A stretch of DNA of 64,000 nucleotides from Haloplanus salinus (GTDB taxonomy: Archaea; Halobacteriota; Halobacteria; Halobacteriales; Haloferacaceae): NCBI RefSeq assembly GCF_003336245.1, contig NZ_QPHM01000001.1, positions 558,001 through 622,000 of the forward strand. Reading direction: 5' to 3'. The position numbers and the translations under genes are program-made. The notes beneath the pieces were generated by a model. The model did no database searches, was not told the DNA's origin, and saw nothing but the letters and a program-made list of their open reading frames with translations. This document shows positions 8,742 to 16,012 of the stretch, piece after piece; positions within the stretch are counted from its first letter, which is position 1; each line of letters begins with the position of its first letter.

Positions 8742-9704
8742 CTAGCCGTGGATACCCATCGCTTCGATCTGTTCTTGATACCGGTTGCGGATGGTCACCT
8801 CGGTTACCTGGGCCACGTCGGCCACCTCGCGCTGGGTCTTCTTCTCGTTACAGAGCAGGGACGCGGCGTAGATGGCGGCGGCGGCGTAGCCAGTTGGCGA
8901 TTTCCCCGAGAGCAGGCCCTTCTCGGCGGTCTCCTCGATGATCTCGTTGGCTTTCACCTGCACTTCCTCGCTGAGGTCGAGTTCCGAGCAGAAACGGGGG
9001 ACGTACTTCTTCGGGTCGACGGGCTTCATCTCCAAGCCGAGTTCCTGAGAAATGTACCGATAGGTGCGGCCGATCTCCTTGCGCTCGACCCGCGAGACCT
9101 CCGAAATCTCCTCCAGCGAGCGGGGGATGCCCTCCTTCCGACAGGCGGCGTAGAGGGCGGCGGTGGCGACGCCCTCGATCGAGCGCCCCCGGATCAGATC
9201 CTCGTTGAGTGCGCGGCGGTAGATGACCGAAGCGACCTCCCGGACCGAACGGGGGACGCCGAGCGCGGAGGCCATCCGATCGACCTCCGAGAGCGCGAAC
9301 TGGAGGTTGCGCTCGCCCGCATCCTTCGTCCGGATGCGCTCCTGCCACTTTCGGAGGCGGTGCATCTGCGAGCGCTTCCGCGAGGAGATGGACCGTCCGT
9401 AGGCGTCCTTGTCCTTCCAGTCGATGGTCGTCGTCAACCCCTTGTCGTGCATCGTCTGGGTGGTCGGGGCGCCCACCCGCGATTTCTCCTGTCGTTCCTG
9501 ATGGTTGAACGCCCGCCACTCCGGGCCGGGATCGATCTGCTCCTCCTCGATAATCAACCCGGTCTCTTCGTGAATCAGTTCGCCATCGGCCGTCCTGACG
9601 AGGTCCTCGGGGTCGAGGTCGTCGAGGTCGACGTCCTCGTCGGCTTCCTCCTCCTCGCCCTGCCATCGCGTCCGGTCGTCCCGCTGGCGGGTGGGCCGTG
9701 TCAT
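8742..9704 (-). CDS. tfb: Transcription initiation factor B (TFB) lacking the zinc-ribbon cysteines
   Basis: 320 residues. The core is canonical [13 protein letters not shown] before the B-reader region, SRVGAPTT, then two cyclin-like repeats ([39 protein letters not shown]) and a C-terminal HTH ([11 protein letters not shown]). These bind TBP and the BRE and recruit RNA polymerase. The N-terminal zinc ribbon is degenerate: [21 protein letters not shown] keeps the spacing of the usual CPEC...CEDCG ribbon but has none of the four cysteines. Haloarchaea carry several TFB paralogues, so this may be a specialised one. No alternative start restores cysteines. Confidence 0.92.
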   Translation of the reverse strand: MTRPTRQRDDRTRWQGEEEEADEDVDLDDLDPEDLVRTADGELIHEETGLIIEEEQIDPGPEWRAFNHQERQEKSRVGAPTTQTMHDKGLTTTIDWKDKDAYGRSISSRKRSQMHRLRKWQERIRTKDAGERNLQFALSEVDRMASALGVPRSVREVASVIYRRALNEDLIRGRSIEGVATAALYAACRKEGIPRSLEEISEVSRVERKEIGRTYRYISQELGLEMKPVDPKKYVPRFCSELDLSEEVQVKANEIIEETAEKGLLSGKSPTGYAAAAIYAASLLCNEKKTQREVADVAQVTEVTIRNRYQEQIEAMGIHG

Positions 9705-9708
9705 CGCG

Positions 9709-9738
9709 TTTATATACTCGTAGCTGGCGGTTACTTAA
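9709..9738 (-). promoter_or_regulatory. Promoter of tfb with two TATA-like boxes
   Basis: On the minus strand a TTAAGTAA box (9731-9738) lies about 30 bases before the ATG at 9704, as expected for a nearly leaderless start. A stronger TATATAAA (9709-9716) lies only 5-12 bases before the ATG, too close to drive this start. It may mark a second start site or an autoregulatory TBP/TFB site; this is inference. Confidence 0.45.
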
Positions 9739-9891
9739 CTCCTTGGCCGATTTCGACCCGCGCCGTGGAGGAAGGGGACGCGGGCAGCCGGTGGCGGCCA
9801 TCTGTGGCGATTCGTGGGCGGGGCCGAAACGTATCCTCGACGCGACCGACGGAACGAACGGCCTTTGAGTCGGTCGCGCCAAGCGCCGGCG

Positions 9892-10485
9892 ATGCCGACC
9901 ATCGACTGCGACCCCGAGGTGGCCCGACGGCGGCTGGCGGACGCCGACGTCGAGATCGAGCCGGGAAACACGGATCACGAGCGTTGGCGGGCCGAACGGG
10001 GCGACGCGGTCGCGGTCGCCTACGACGACTCGGTGGTCGTTCAGGGCGCGCGGCCGACGGACCTGACCGCCCTCCTGTCGGAGTCGGGGGGGCGCGCCCA
10101 CGTCTACTTCGACGGTGCGAGCCGTGGCAACCCCGGCCCGGGCGCGGTCGGGTGGGTACTCGTCACCGGCGACGGCATCGTCGACGAGGGAAGCGGGACC
10201 ATCGGGCGGACGACCAACAACCGCGCGGAGTACGAGGCGTTGATCCGGGCGCTGGAGATGGCCCGGGACCACGGCTTCGACGAGGTGGACGTGCGCGGCG
10301 ACGCGGAGTTGATCGTCAAGCAGGTGAAGGGGGCGTGGAACACGAACGATCCGGACCTGCGCGAGCGACGGGTGCGCGCCCGCGAGTTGCTCGACGGGTT
10401 CGACCGGTGGTCGCTCGAACACGTACCGCGGGAGATAAACGGCCGCGCCGACCAACTGGCGAACGAGGCGCTGGACGATGACTGA
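9892..10485 (+). CDS. rnhA: Ribonuclease HI, haloarchaeal type
   Basis: 197 residues from ATG 9892 (MPTIDCDPEV), chosen over upstream in-frame ATG 9814 because haloarchaeal homologues start this way. An N-terminal region of about 70 residues specific to halophilic RNases precedes the RNase H fold: YFDGASRGNPGPG (first catalytic Asp), NNRAEYEAL (Glu), RGDAELIVKQVKG (Asp) and GRADQLANEAL (last Asp). The enzyme cleaves RNA in RNA-DNA hybrids. Overlaps the next gene by 8 bases, so they form an operon. Confidence 0.95.
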   Translation: MPTIDCDPEVARRRLADADVEIEPGNTDHERWRAERGDAVAVAYDDSVVVQGARPTDLTALLSESGGRAHVYFDGASRGNPGPGAVGWVLVTGDGIVDEGSGTIGRTTNNRAEYEALIRALEMARDHGFDEVDVRGDAELIVKQVKGAWNTNDPDLRERRVRARELLDGFDRWSLEHVPREINGRADQLANEALDDD

Positions 10486-11056
10486 GCTACCACGGGAGGT
10501 CGTGGACACGGCGGAGCGGCTGACCCGACTCGCGCGTCGGGCGGTCGACGACGCCGAGGCGGCGGCCTACGAGCGCGACCGGGAGGAACGGCTCGCCGAA
10601 TACGGGTTCACGGCACGGGTCCGCGAGAGCGACGACACGCTCGTCTGTCACCCGGCCGAGTGGTTGGAGGGCGGGACGGTCCGGATGGATCGGATCGAGG
10701 ACACGGACCGCGCGGTCGAGGTGTCGCTCTCGGGGAGCGGCGATCCGGAGTCGTGGGACGCCGTCGAGGCGCACAACGCCGAGGTGGTCGAGGCGGTGGC
10801 CGAGCGGGCGGGCGCGGTCCACGCCGCGAACGCCCGCGCGTTCGCCGACTTCATGGGCAACCACTACGCGCGGCGGGTGGAGACGGCGACGGCAGCGGAG
10901 CTACGGGAGTTTCTGACGGAGTATTTCCCGCGGAACGCGTGGCCGAGCGAGGAACAGCGGGGCGCGGTAGAGCGGTCGCTCGAACACGTTTTTGCGGTGA
11001 CGGAGACGGACGATCAGTCCCGTCGTTCGGCCATCGTCGACCACGACCGGGACTGA
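10478..11056 (+). CDS. RnhA operon protein (DUF7108-like)
   Basis: 192 residues, starting at an ATG inside the 3' end of rnhA. Mostly helical and acidic, with FTARVRESDDTLVCHPAEWLEGG and a conserved-looking MGNHYARRVETATAAELREFL. I recognise it as the protein that regularly follows haloarchaeal rnhA and is annotated simply as the rnhA operon protein. No catalytic motif is seen. The strict pairing suggests a role with RNase HI in RNA-DNA hybrid metabolism, by inference. Convergent with the PadR gene. Confidence 0.82.
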   Translation: MTELPREVVDTAERLTRLARRAVDDAEAAAYERDREERLAEYGFTARVRESDDTLVCHPAEWLEGGTVRMDRIEDTDRAVEVSLSGSGDPESWDAVEAHNAEVVEAVAERAGAVHAANARAFADFMGNHYARRVETATAAELREFLTEYFPRNAWPSEEQRGAVERSLEHVFAVTETDDQSRRSAIVDHDRD

Positions 11057-11092
11057 CGGGCGACGGTTCGAACGAACCGTCGGCGTCCGAAT

Positions 11093-11452
11093 TCAGGCCT
11101 GCGCGTCGACGAGATCGCGGACGGACTCGGACCGTTCCTCGTCGGTGACGAACTTAGAGAGGACCCAGTTCATCCGGTTGAGGACCGCTTCGTGGCCGTC
11201 CTCGGTGAGTTCGTACTGATTCGTCCGTTTGTCGAGTTCGCTCTTCTCGACCAGCCCCATCTCGACGAGGTCGTCGAGGTTGGGGTACAGACGGCCGTGG
11301 TTGACTTCGGTGCCGTAGTACTCCTCGAGTTGGCGCTTGATCGCCAGTCCGTACATTGGTTCCTCGGAGAGGATCACGAGGATGTTGTGCTGGAACGCGG
11401 TGAGGTCGCGAACGATGCCGGGCTCACTGCTAACTGTTTGTGCCTCTGACAT
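11093..11452 (-). CDS. PadR-family transcriptional regulator
   Basis: 119 residues from ATG 11452 (MSEAQTVSSEPG). The winged-helix shows the PadR hallmarks: LTAFQHNILVILSEEPMYGL, AIKRQLEEYYGTEVNHGRLYP (NHGRLYPNLDDL recognition region) and the wing KRTNQYELTEDG. The short form without a large effector domain fits the haloarchaeal subfamily. It binds DNA, probably as a dimer; targets are unknown. The long upstream region shared with ppa has a TATA-like box for each gene. Confidence 0.9.
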   Translation of the reverse strand: MSEAQTVSSEPGIVRDLTAFQHNILVILSEEPMYGLAIKRQLEEYYGTEVNHGRLYPNLDDLVEMGLVEKSELDKRTNQYELTEDGHEAVLNRMNWVLSKFVTDEERSESVRDLVDAQA

Positions 11453-11473
11453 ACTTATCAAAATGTCACGGGG

Positions 11474-11482
11474 ATATTTAAC
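11474..11482 (-). promoter_or_regulatory. TATA-like box of the PadR gene
   Basis: ATATTTAAC on the plus strand reads GTTAAATAT on the minus strand, centred about 26 bases before the PadR ATG at 11452; predicts a leaderless transcript. Confidence 0.6.
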
Positions 11483-11747
11483 GCTTCTCAACTCGTCCGT
11501 CAACACGAACGAAATCGCTCGTGTCGCGGAAATTCGACATTACCAGTCGAAGACATATCGCTCATCGAACCAGTTTCACGTGGCGGTTCGTAGCGGCGAT
11601 TGCCCGACTGTCGCCGGCTGGCTCGACGCGTGCCCGGTTCTGGACGGCCAACCGGCGCGCCGGCCGACCGCTCGTAGTAGTCACGATACATCGGAACCGC
11701 CCGTTCATGTACTTTTTCATTCGTGTTTTCGCCCCGTCCCGAAAGGA

Positions 11748-11755
11748 CTATTTGG
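11748..11755 (+). promoter_or_regulatory. TATA-like box of ppa
   Basis: CTATTTGG centred about 26 bases before ATG 11777, in the 324-base gap between the PadR gene and ppa. The rest of the gap has no supported gene; it contains an AT-rich PadR promoter side and a GC-rich middle. Confidence 0.5.
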
Positions 11756-11776
11756 CGCTTCGGCAGTCGTATCAAC

Positions 11777-12310
11777 ATGGTGAACCTCTGGACAGAGCTC
11801 GAAGCCGGTCCGAATCCGCCCGAGACCATCCACGCCGTCGTCGAGTGCCTCAAAGGCGAGCGCAACAAGTACGAGTACGACAAGGACGTACCCGGCGTCG
11901 TCCTCGACCGCGTTCTCCACAGCAACGTCCACTACCCGTACGACTACGGCTTCATCCCACAGTCGTACTACGACGACGAGGACCCCTTCGACGTCCTCGT
12001 CCTCGTCGAGGACCAGACGTTCCCGGGCTGTATCGTCGAGGCCCGGCCTATCGCGCTCATGAAGATGGACGACGACGGCGAGCAGGACGACAAGGTCATC
12101 GCCGTCCCTACCGAGGACCCGCGGTTCGACCACTTGGAGGACTTGGACGACATCCCACAGCAGACCATCGACGAGATCGACGAGTTCTTCTCGACCTACA
12201 AGAACCTCGAAGAGGGCAAGGAAGTCGAGACGCTGGGCTGGGAGGACAAGGCGGCGGCGAAAGACGCGATCGAACACGCGCTCGACCTCTATCAGGGGAC
12301 GTTCGCGTAA
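11777..12310 (+). CDS. ppa: Inorganic pyrophosphatase (family I)
   Basis: 177 residues, normal length for a family I soluble pyrophosphatase. Shows the substrate-binding VVECLKGERNKYEYDKD, the signature region YPYDYGFIP, and the metal-binding DEDPFDVLVL segment (D-x-D-P-x-D-x-x-V). It hydrolyses pyrophosphate from biosynthetic reactions in the cytoplasm with Mg2+. ATG 11777 is selected over the in-frame ATG at 11723 because the TATA-like box at 11748-11755 gives a leaderless start here and homologues begin with MVNLW. Confidence 0.95.
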   Translation: MVNLWTELEAGPNPPETIHAVVECLKGERNKYEYDKDVPGVVLDRVLHSNVHYPYDYGFIPQSYYDDEDPFDVLVLVEDQTFPGCIVEARPIALMKMDDDGEQDDKVIAVPTEDPRFDHLEDLDDIPQQTIDEIDEFFSTYKNLEEGKEVETLGWEDKAAAKDAIEHALDLYQGTFA

Positions 12311-12400
12311 GGGCGCGATACCCCTCGGTTATGCCGCCGCCGCCCGGAATGTGTTATGCGCATGAGTAATCTTTTGAGTCGTGGCGCCGTACGTCCGGAT

Positions 12401-12523
12401 ATGAGCGACACCGAACCGGGCGCGCGCCTCGGCCTCCGTCACGTGACCGTCGTCCCGTCGAACTACGAGCGAAGCACCGAGGACGACGAACGGGTGGCGG
12501 CCGGCGACCGGGCCGGGAGCTAG
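12401..12523 (+). CDS. Small acidic protein (40 aa)
   Basis: ATG 12401 to TAG 12521-12523, 40 residues, in the 271-base gap between ppa and the AN1-rhomboid gene. Reads MSDTEPGARLGLRHVTVVPSN followed by an acidic, charged tail. An AT-rich AATCTTTTGA box at about 12368-12377 sits 26-30 bases before the ATG, which supports a leaderless small gene. No family is recognised with confidence. Confidence 0.45.
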   Translation: MSDTEPGARLGLRHVTVVPSNYERSTEDDERVAAGDRAGS

Positions 12524-12549
12524 ACGGCGCTGCCGTCGGTGAACGCACC

Positions 12550-12557
12550 CCTTTTAT
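12550..12557 (+). promoter_or_regulatory. TATA-like box of the AN1-rhomboid gene
   Basis: CTTTTATC centred 28 bases before ATG 12582; leaderless architecture. Confidence 0.55.
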
Positions 12558-12581
12558 CGGCGCCGCCGTTAGTGGTCTTCA

Positions 12582-13532
12582 ATGGCTCAGTGCGACGAGT
12601 GCGGCAGTCACGAGAACCTGCCGTACCAGTGTCGGCGCTGTGGCGGGACGTTCTGTGCCGAGCACCGGTTGCCCGAGAACCACGGCTGCCCCGGACTGAA
12701 CGAGTGGAACGATCCCGACGGCGTCTTCGACAGCGGCTTCGACGACAGCGTCCGCGACGAGGGTGGGACCCAGGGGCTGACGGACCGACTGCCCGGCCTC
12801 GGTTCGCTGACCGAGACCGGCGGCGTCCTCGGCTACTTCCGTGGCAACGTCGCGTACCTGTTTCTCGCGCTCATGTGGATCACCTTCGCGCTCCAGTTCC
12901 TGGTCGGCGGCCTGCTCGGGCGTGGCGCGATGGAGACCCTCTTCGTCCTCCGCTCGGAGCGCCTGCTCTACGTCTGGACGTGGATCACGTCCATCTTCGC
13001 CCACGGCGGCCTCTATCACATCGCCGGGAACAGCATCGTGCTGTACTTTTTCGGCCCGCTCGTCGAGCGCTACGTCGGGTCGAAGCGCTTCGCCGGTCTC
13101 TTCCTCCTCAGCGGCGTCCTCGCCGGCCTGGGATTCGTCGTCGCCAGCATCGCCCTCGGCACGGGCGGCGTCTCCGTCGTCGGCGCCAGCGGCGCCATCT
13201 TCGCCGTCCTCGGCGTGCTGACCGTCCTCAACCCCGGCCTGCGGATCTACCTCTACTTCGTCATCCCCATCCCGCTGTGGCTGTTCACTGGCGCCTTCGC
13301 CGTCATCTCGGTCCTCTTTTTCCTCCAGCCACAGTCGGCCGCATCGGTGGGCCAGGGCAACGTCGCCCACCTCGCCCACCTGATCGGCCTCGTCATCGGT
13401 TTGGGGTACGGGAAACGGGTCAAGCGGCCGCGACAGGTCCCCGATCAGCTGACGTTCGGCGGCGGTCGAGGGCCGGGCGGCCCCGGCGGCCCCGGCGGCC
13501 CGGGTGGCCCGGGCGGTCCGGGTCGACGGTGA
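12582..13532 (+). CDS. Rhomboid intramembrane serine protease with N-terminal AN1 zinc finger
   Basis: 316 residues. Residues 4-38 form a full AN1-type zinc finger (CDEC...CRRC...CAEH...HGC spacing). A linker leads to a six-helix rhomboid domain (about 90-285) with GLYHIAGNSIVLYFFG, the catalytic serine in GASGAIFAVLG and the catalytic histidine in HLAHLIGLVIGLGYG. The tail is a GlyGlyPro repeat rich in G+C. Rhomboids cut single-pass membrane proteins within the bilayer; the AN1 finger probably faces the cytoplasm and could recruit substrates or nucleic acid (inference). Endonuclease V starts 8 bases after its stop. Confidence 0.93.
   Translation: MAQCDECGSHENLPYQCRRCGGTFCAEHRLPENHGCPGLNEWNDPDGVFDSGFDDSVRDEGGTQGLTDRLPGLGSLTETGGVLGYFRGNVAYLFLALMWITFALQFLVGGLLGRGAMETLFVLRSERLLYVWTWITSIFAHGGLYHIAGNSIVLYFFGPLVERYVGSKRFAGLFLLSGVLAGLGFVVASIALGTGGVSVVGASGAIFAVLGVLTVLNPGLRIYLYFVIPIPLWLFTGAFAVISVLFFLQPQSAASVGQGNVAHLAHLIGLVIGLGYGKRVKRPRQVPDQLTFGGGRGPGGPGGPGGPGGPGGPGRR
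13471..13524 (+). repeat. G+C-rich coding repeat (GlyGlyPro)n
   Basis: About six near-copies of the 9-mer GGCGGCCCC/GGCGGCCCG encode the GlyGlyPro tail of the rhomboid protein. Tract length is likely to vary by slippage; a low-complexity region for alignment purposes. Confidence 0.75.
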
Positions 13533-13539
13533 GCCTCCC

Positions 13540-14301
13540 GTGACACCCGTCCGTCCCGAGTTCGTCCCCGAGCCGTCCCGGTCCCGCGCGGAGATGGAGG
13601 CGCTTCAGCGGCGGGTCGCCGACGCCGCCCGGTTCGACGACCACGTCGGTTTCGACCCCGCGGCGGTCGGGGTGACTGGCGACGCGTCGCTCGCCGGCGA
13701 CCGACCACTCGTCGCGGGCGTCGATCAGGCGTTTTTCGACGACCGGGCGGTCAGCGCCGTCGTCTGCCTGCGCGGGGACGAGGTGGTCGAACGCGCACAC
13801 GCCGTCACCGACCTCTCGGTCCCGTATATCCCCGGGCTCCTCTCATTTCGGGAGGGCGGGCCGATCCTCGCGGCGTTCGAGACGCTCGACTCGACGCCTG
13901 ACCTCGTCGTCTTCGACGGGAGCGGCCGCATCCACTTCCGGCAGGCCGGCCTCGCCACCCATCTCGGCGTCGTCCTCGACGTACCGAGCGTCGGCGTCGC
14001 CAAAACCCTCCTCTGTGGCCGGGTCGAGGCCGACGTCGACGGCCGGCCCGAAGGCTGGCGCGCCCCCGTCGTCGCCGACGGGACGGTCGACGCTCCTGCG
14101 GGGACCGTCCTCGGCTACGCCTACCAGTCCCGACAGTACGAGTCGAAACCGGTCATCAACCCGCTGTACGTCAGCCCCGGCCACCGGGTGAGCGCGGCGA
14201 CGGCCGTCGACCTGGTGGAACGACTGTGTGCCGGCTACAAGCTCCCGGAGCCGACGCGGCTGGCGGATCGGTACGCCGACGAGTGTAAAGGGCGGACGTA
14301 G
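13540..14301 (+). CDS. nfi: Endonuclease V
   Basis: 253 residues from GTG 13540, eight bases after the rhomboid stop; the in-frame GTG at 13504 would overlap the rhomboid tail. Family landmarks: VAGVDQAFF (catalytic Asp), VPYIPGLLSFREGGPIL (catalytic Glu) and DLVVFDGSGRIHFRQAGLATHLGV (catalytic Asp; the usual HPR is HFR). Ends with SRQYESKPVINPLYVSPGH. The enzyme nicks DNA one base 3' of deoxyinosine, initiating repair of deaminated adenine; it can also act on inosine in RNA. Coupling to a rhomboid gene is likely transcriptional only. Confidence 0.93.
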   Translation: MTPVRPEFVPEPSRSRAEMEALQRRVADAARFDDHVGFDPAAVGVTGDASLAGDRPLVAGVDQAFFDDRAVSAVVCLRGDEVVERAHAVTDLSVPYIPGLLSFREGGPILAAFETLDSTPDLVVFDGSGRIHFRQAGLATHLGVVLDVPSVGVAKTLLCGRVEADVDGRPEGWRAPVVADGTVDAPAGTVLGYAYQSRQYESKPVINPLYVSPGHRVSAATAVDLVERLCAGYKLPEPTRLADRYADECKGRT

Positions 14302-14314
14302 GGGGGCTTCGCAC

Positions 14315-14322
14315 GTTTTAAG
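14315..14322 (+). promoter_or_regulatory. TATA-like box of proS
   Basis: GTTTTAAG centred 28 bases before ATG 14347; leaderless architecture. Confidence 0.55.
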
Positions 14323-14346
14323 CCGTATCTCCCTCACCGTTCGGTA

Positions 14347-15840
14347 ATGACCGACGATCAGGAACTCGGTATCACCGAGTCGAAAGAACACAGCACGGGG
14401 GAGTGGTACGCCGAAGTCGTCCGGAAGGCCGGCCTCGCGAACTACGGCCCGGAGGGCATGAGCGGGTTCATCGTCACGCGCCCGCGAGGGTACGCACTCT
14501 GGGAGGCGATTCAGGACGAACTCGACGCCCGGTTCAAAGCGACTGGGGTTCAGAACGCCTACTTCCCGATGCTCATTCCGGAGTCGTATCTGGAACGCGA
14601 GAAGGACGTGGTCGAGGGGTTCGACCCGGAGGTGGCGTGGGTCACCCAGGGCGGCTACGAGGAACTGGAGGAACGCCTCGCGGTCCGGCCGACCAGCGAG
14701 AGCATCATCGCGCCCTACCTGAGCCGGTGGATTCGGAGCTACCGTGACCTCCCGATGCGCGTCAACCAGTGGTGTAGCGTGGTCCGCTGGGAGGCGACGG
14801 AGACGAAGCCGTTCTTCCGAACGAAGGAGTTCCTCTGGCAGGAGGGTCACACCGCACACGCGAGCGAGGCGGACGCGTGGTCGGAGACGACGACCCGCCT
14901 CGACCAGTACGAGGCGGTGTACGAGGACGTGCTCGCCATTCCCGTCCTGCGGGGTAAGAAGCCCGAACACGACAAGTTCCCCGGCGCGGACACGACGACG
15001 ACGGTGGAGGCGCTGATGCCCGACGGCAAGTCCGTCCAGGGCGCCACGAGCCACTACCTCGGGCAGAGCTTCGCGGAGGCGTTCGACATCACGTTCACCG
15101 ACGAGGACGAAGACGAACGCGTCGCCCACACCACGTCGTGGGGGATCTCGTGGCGTGCGCTCGGCGCGCTCATCATGACCCACAGCGACGATCAGGGGCT
15201 GGTCCTCCCGCCGGCGGTCGCTCCCGAACAGGTCGTGATCGTCCCCATCTGGCAGGACGAGACCAAAACGGAAGTGCTGGAGTACGCCGAGGGCATCGCC
15301 GCCGACCTCCGCGAGGCGGGCGTGCGCGTCGAACTCGACGACCGCGACGAGCGCAACCCGGGCTTCAAATTCAACGAGTGGGAGCTAAACGGCGTCCCCG
15401 TGCGGATCGAAGTCGGCCCCAACGAGGTCGACGAGGGGTCGGTGACGCTCGTCCACCGGCCGGACGGCGAGTCGGCGGGAGAGGACCGCGACGGCATCGT
15501 CGACGCCGTCGAGGAGCACTTGGAGACGGTGTACGCCAAGCTCTACGCCGCCGCGGAGGAGAACCTGATCGGAAACGTCCGCGAGGCGTCGGACCGTGCG
15601 GAGCTATTGGGCACCATCGGCCGACACGGCGGCTACGTGCAGGCGCCGTGGTGCGGCGACGAGGCGTGTGAGGCGGAGGTCAAAGAACAGATCGCGGCCG
15701 AAATCGTCCTCGTCCCCTTCGAGGAGGGAGAGGACCCCCGCTCTTCGGGGGGCGACACCGAACCGATCCACGAGGGCGAGACGTGTGCCCTGTGCGACGA
15801 CGACGCCGTCGAGACGGCGTATTTCGCCAAGTCGTACTGA
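14347..15840 (+). CDS. proS: Prolyl-tRNA synthetase, archaeal/eukaryal type
   Basis: 497 residues, the usual size of the archaeal-type enzyme. Class II motifs are present: motif 1 around YFPMLIPESYLEREKD, motif 2 FFRTKEFLWQEGHTAH with RWEATETKPFF, and motif 3 in SWRALGALIMTHSDDQG, followed by the anticodon-binding domain (VVIVPIW...) and a C-terminal zinc-binding-like region (CGDEACE and CALCDDD) ending in Tyr, as typical of this subclass. It charges tRNA-Pro with proline in the cytoplasm. Stands alone with its own promoter. Confidence 0.97.
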   Translation: MTDDQELGITESKEHSTGEWYAEVVRKAGLANYGPEGMSGFIVTRPRGYALWEAIQDELDARFKATGVQNAYFPMLIPESYLEREKDVVEGFDPEVAWVTQGGYEELEERLAVRPTSESIIAPYLSRWIRSYRDLPMRVNQWCSVVRWEATETKPFFRTKEFLWQEGHTAHASEADAWSETTTRLDQYEAVYEDVLAIPVLRGKKPEHDKFPGADTTTTVEALMPDGKSVQGATSHYLGQSFAEAFDITFTDEDEDERVAHTTSWGISWRALGALIMTHSDDQGLVLPPAVAPEQVVIVPIWQDETKTEVLEYAEGIAADLREAGVRVELDDRDERNPGFKFNEWELNGVPVRIEVGPNEVDEGSVTLVHRPDGESAGEDRDGIVDAVEEHLETVYAKLYAAAEENLIGNVREASDRAELLGTIGRHGGYVQAPWCGDEACEAEVKEQIAAEIVLVPFEEGEDPRSSGGDTEPIHEGETCALCDDDAVETAYFAKSY

Positions 15841-16012
15841 CCGAAAATCGCTCGCTAGCGGGGGCGTTCCGGGCGGTATCGTCGTCCATTTCCATCGATC
15901 ATTATACAAATTCGCTAAGGAATTCGGGGTTCTTAATATGATATATATTACCTTGTATGTGGCTAATGAAGCCTTACGGTAACAGGGACAGGCTGATAAG
16001 GAGGAACACAGA
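15841..16012 (+). promoter_or_regulatory. gltB upstream region: AT-rich promoter and Shine-Dalgarno site
   Basis: 172-base gap, markedly AT-rich at 15900-15965 (several TATA-like runs such as ATATATATT near 15942). A Shine-Dalgarno TAAGGAGG at 15997-16004 lies 8 bases before ATG 16013. Most neighbours look leaderless, so gltB appears to have a leadered transcript whose start is decided by this site. Confidence 0.65.

Noticed and set aside
8848-10509. 553-codon minus-strand frame spanning rnhA and tfb
   Set aside because: Out of frame with tfb and antisense to rnhA; Arg/Pro/Gly-rich shadow.
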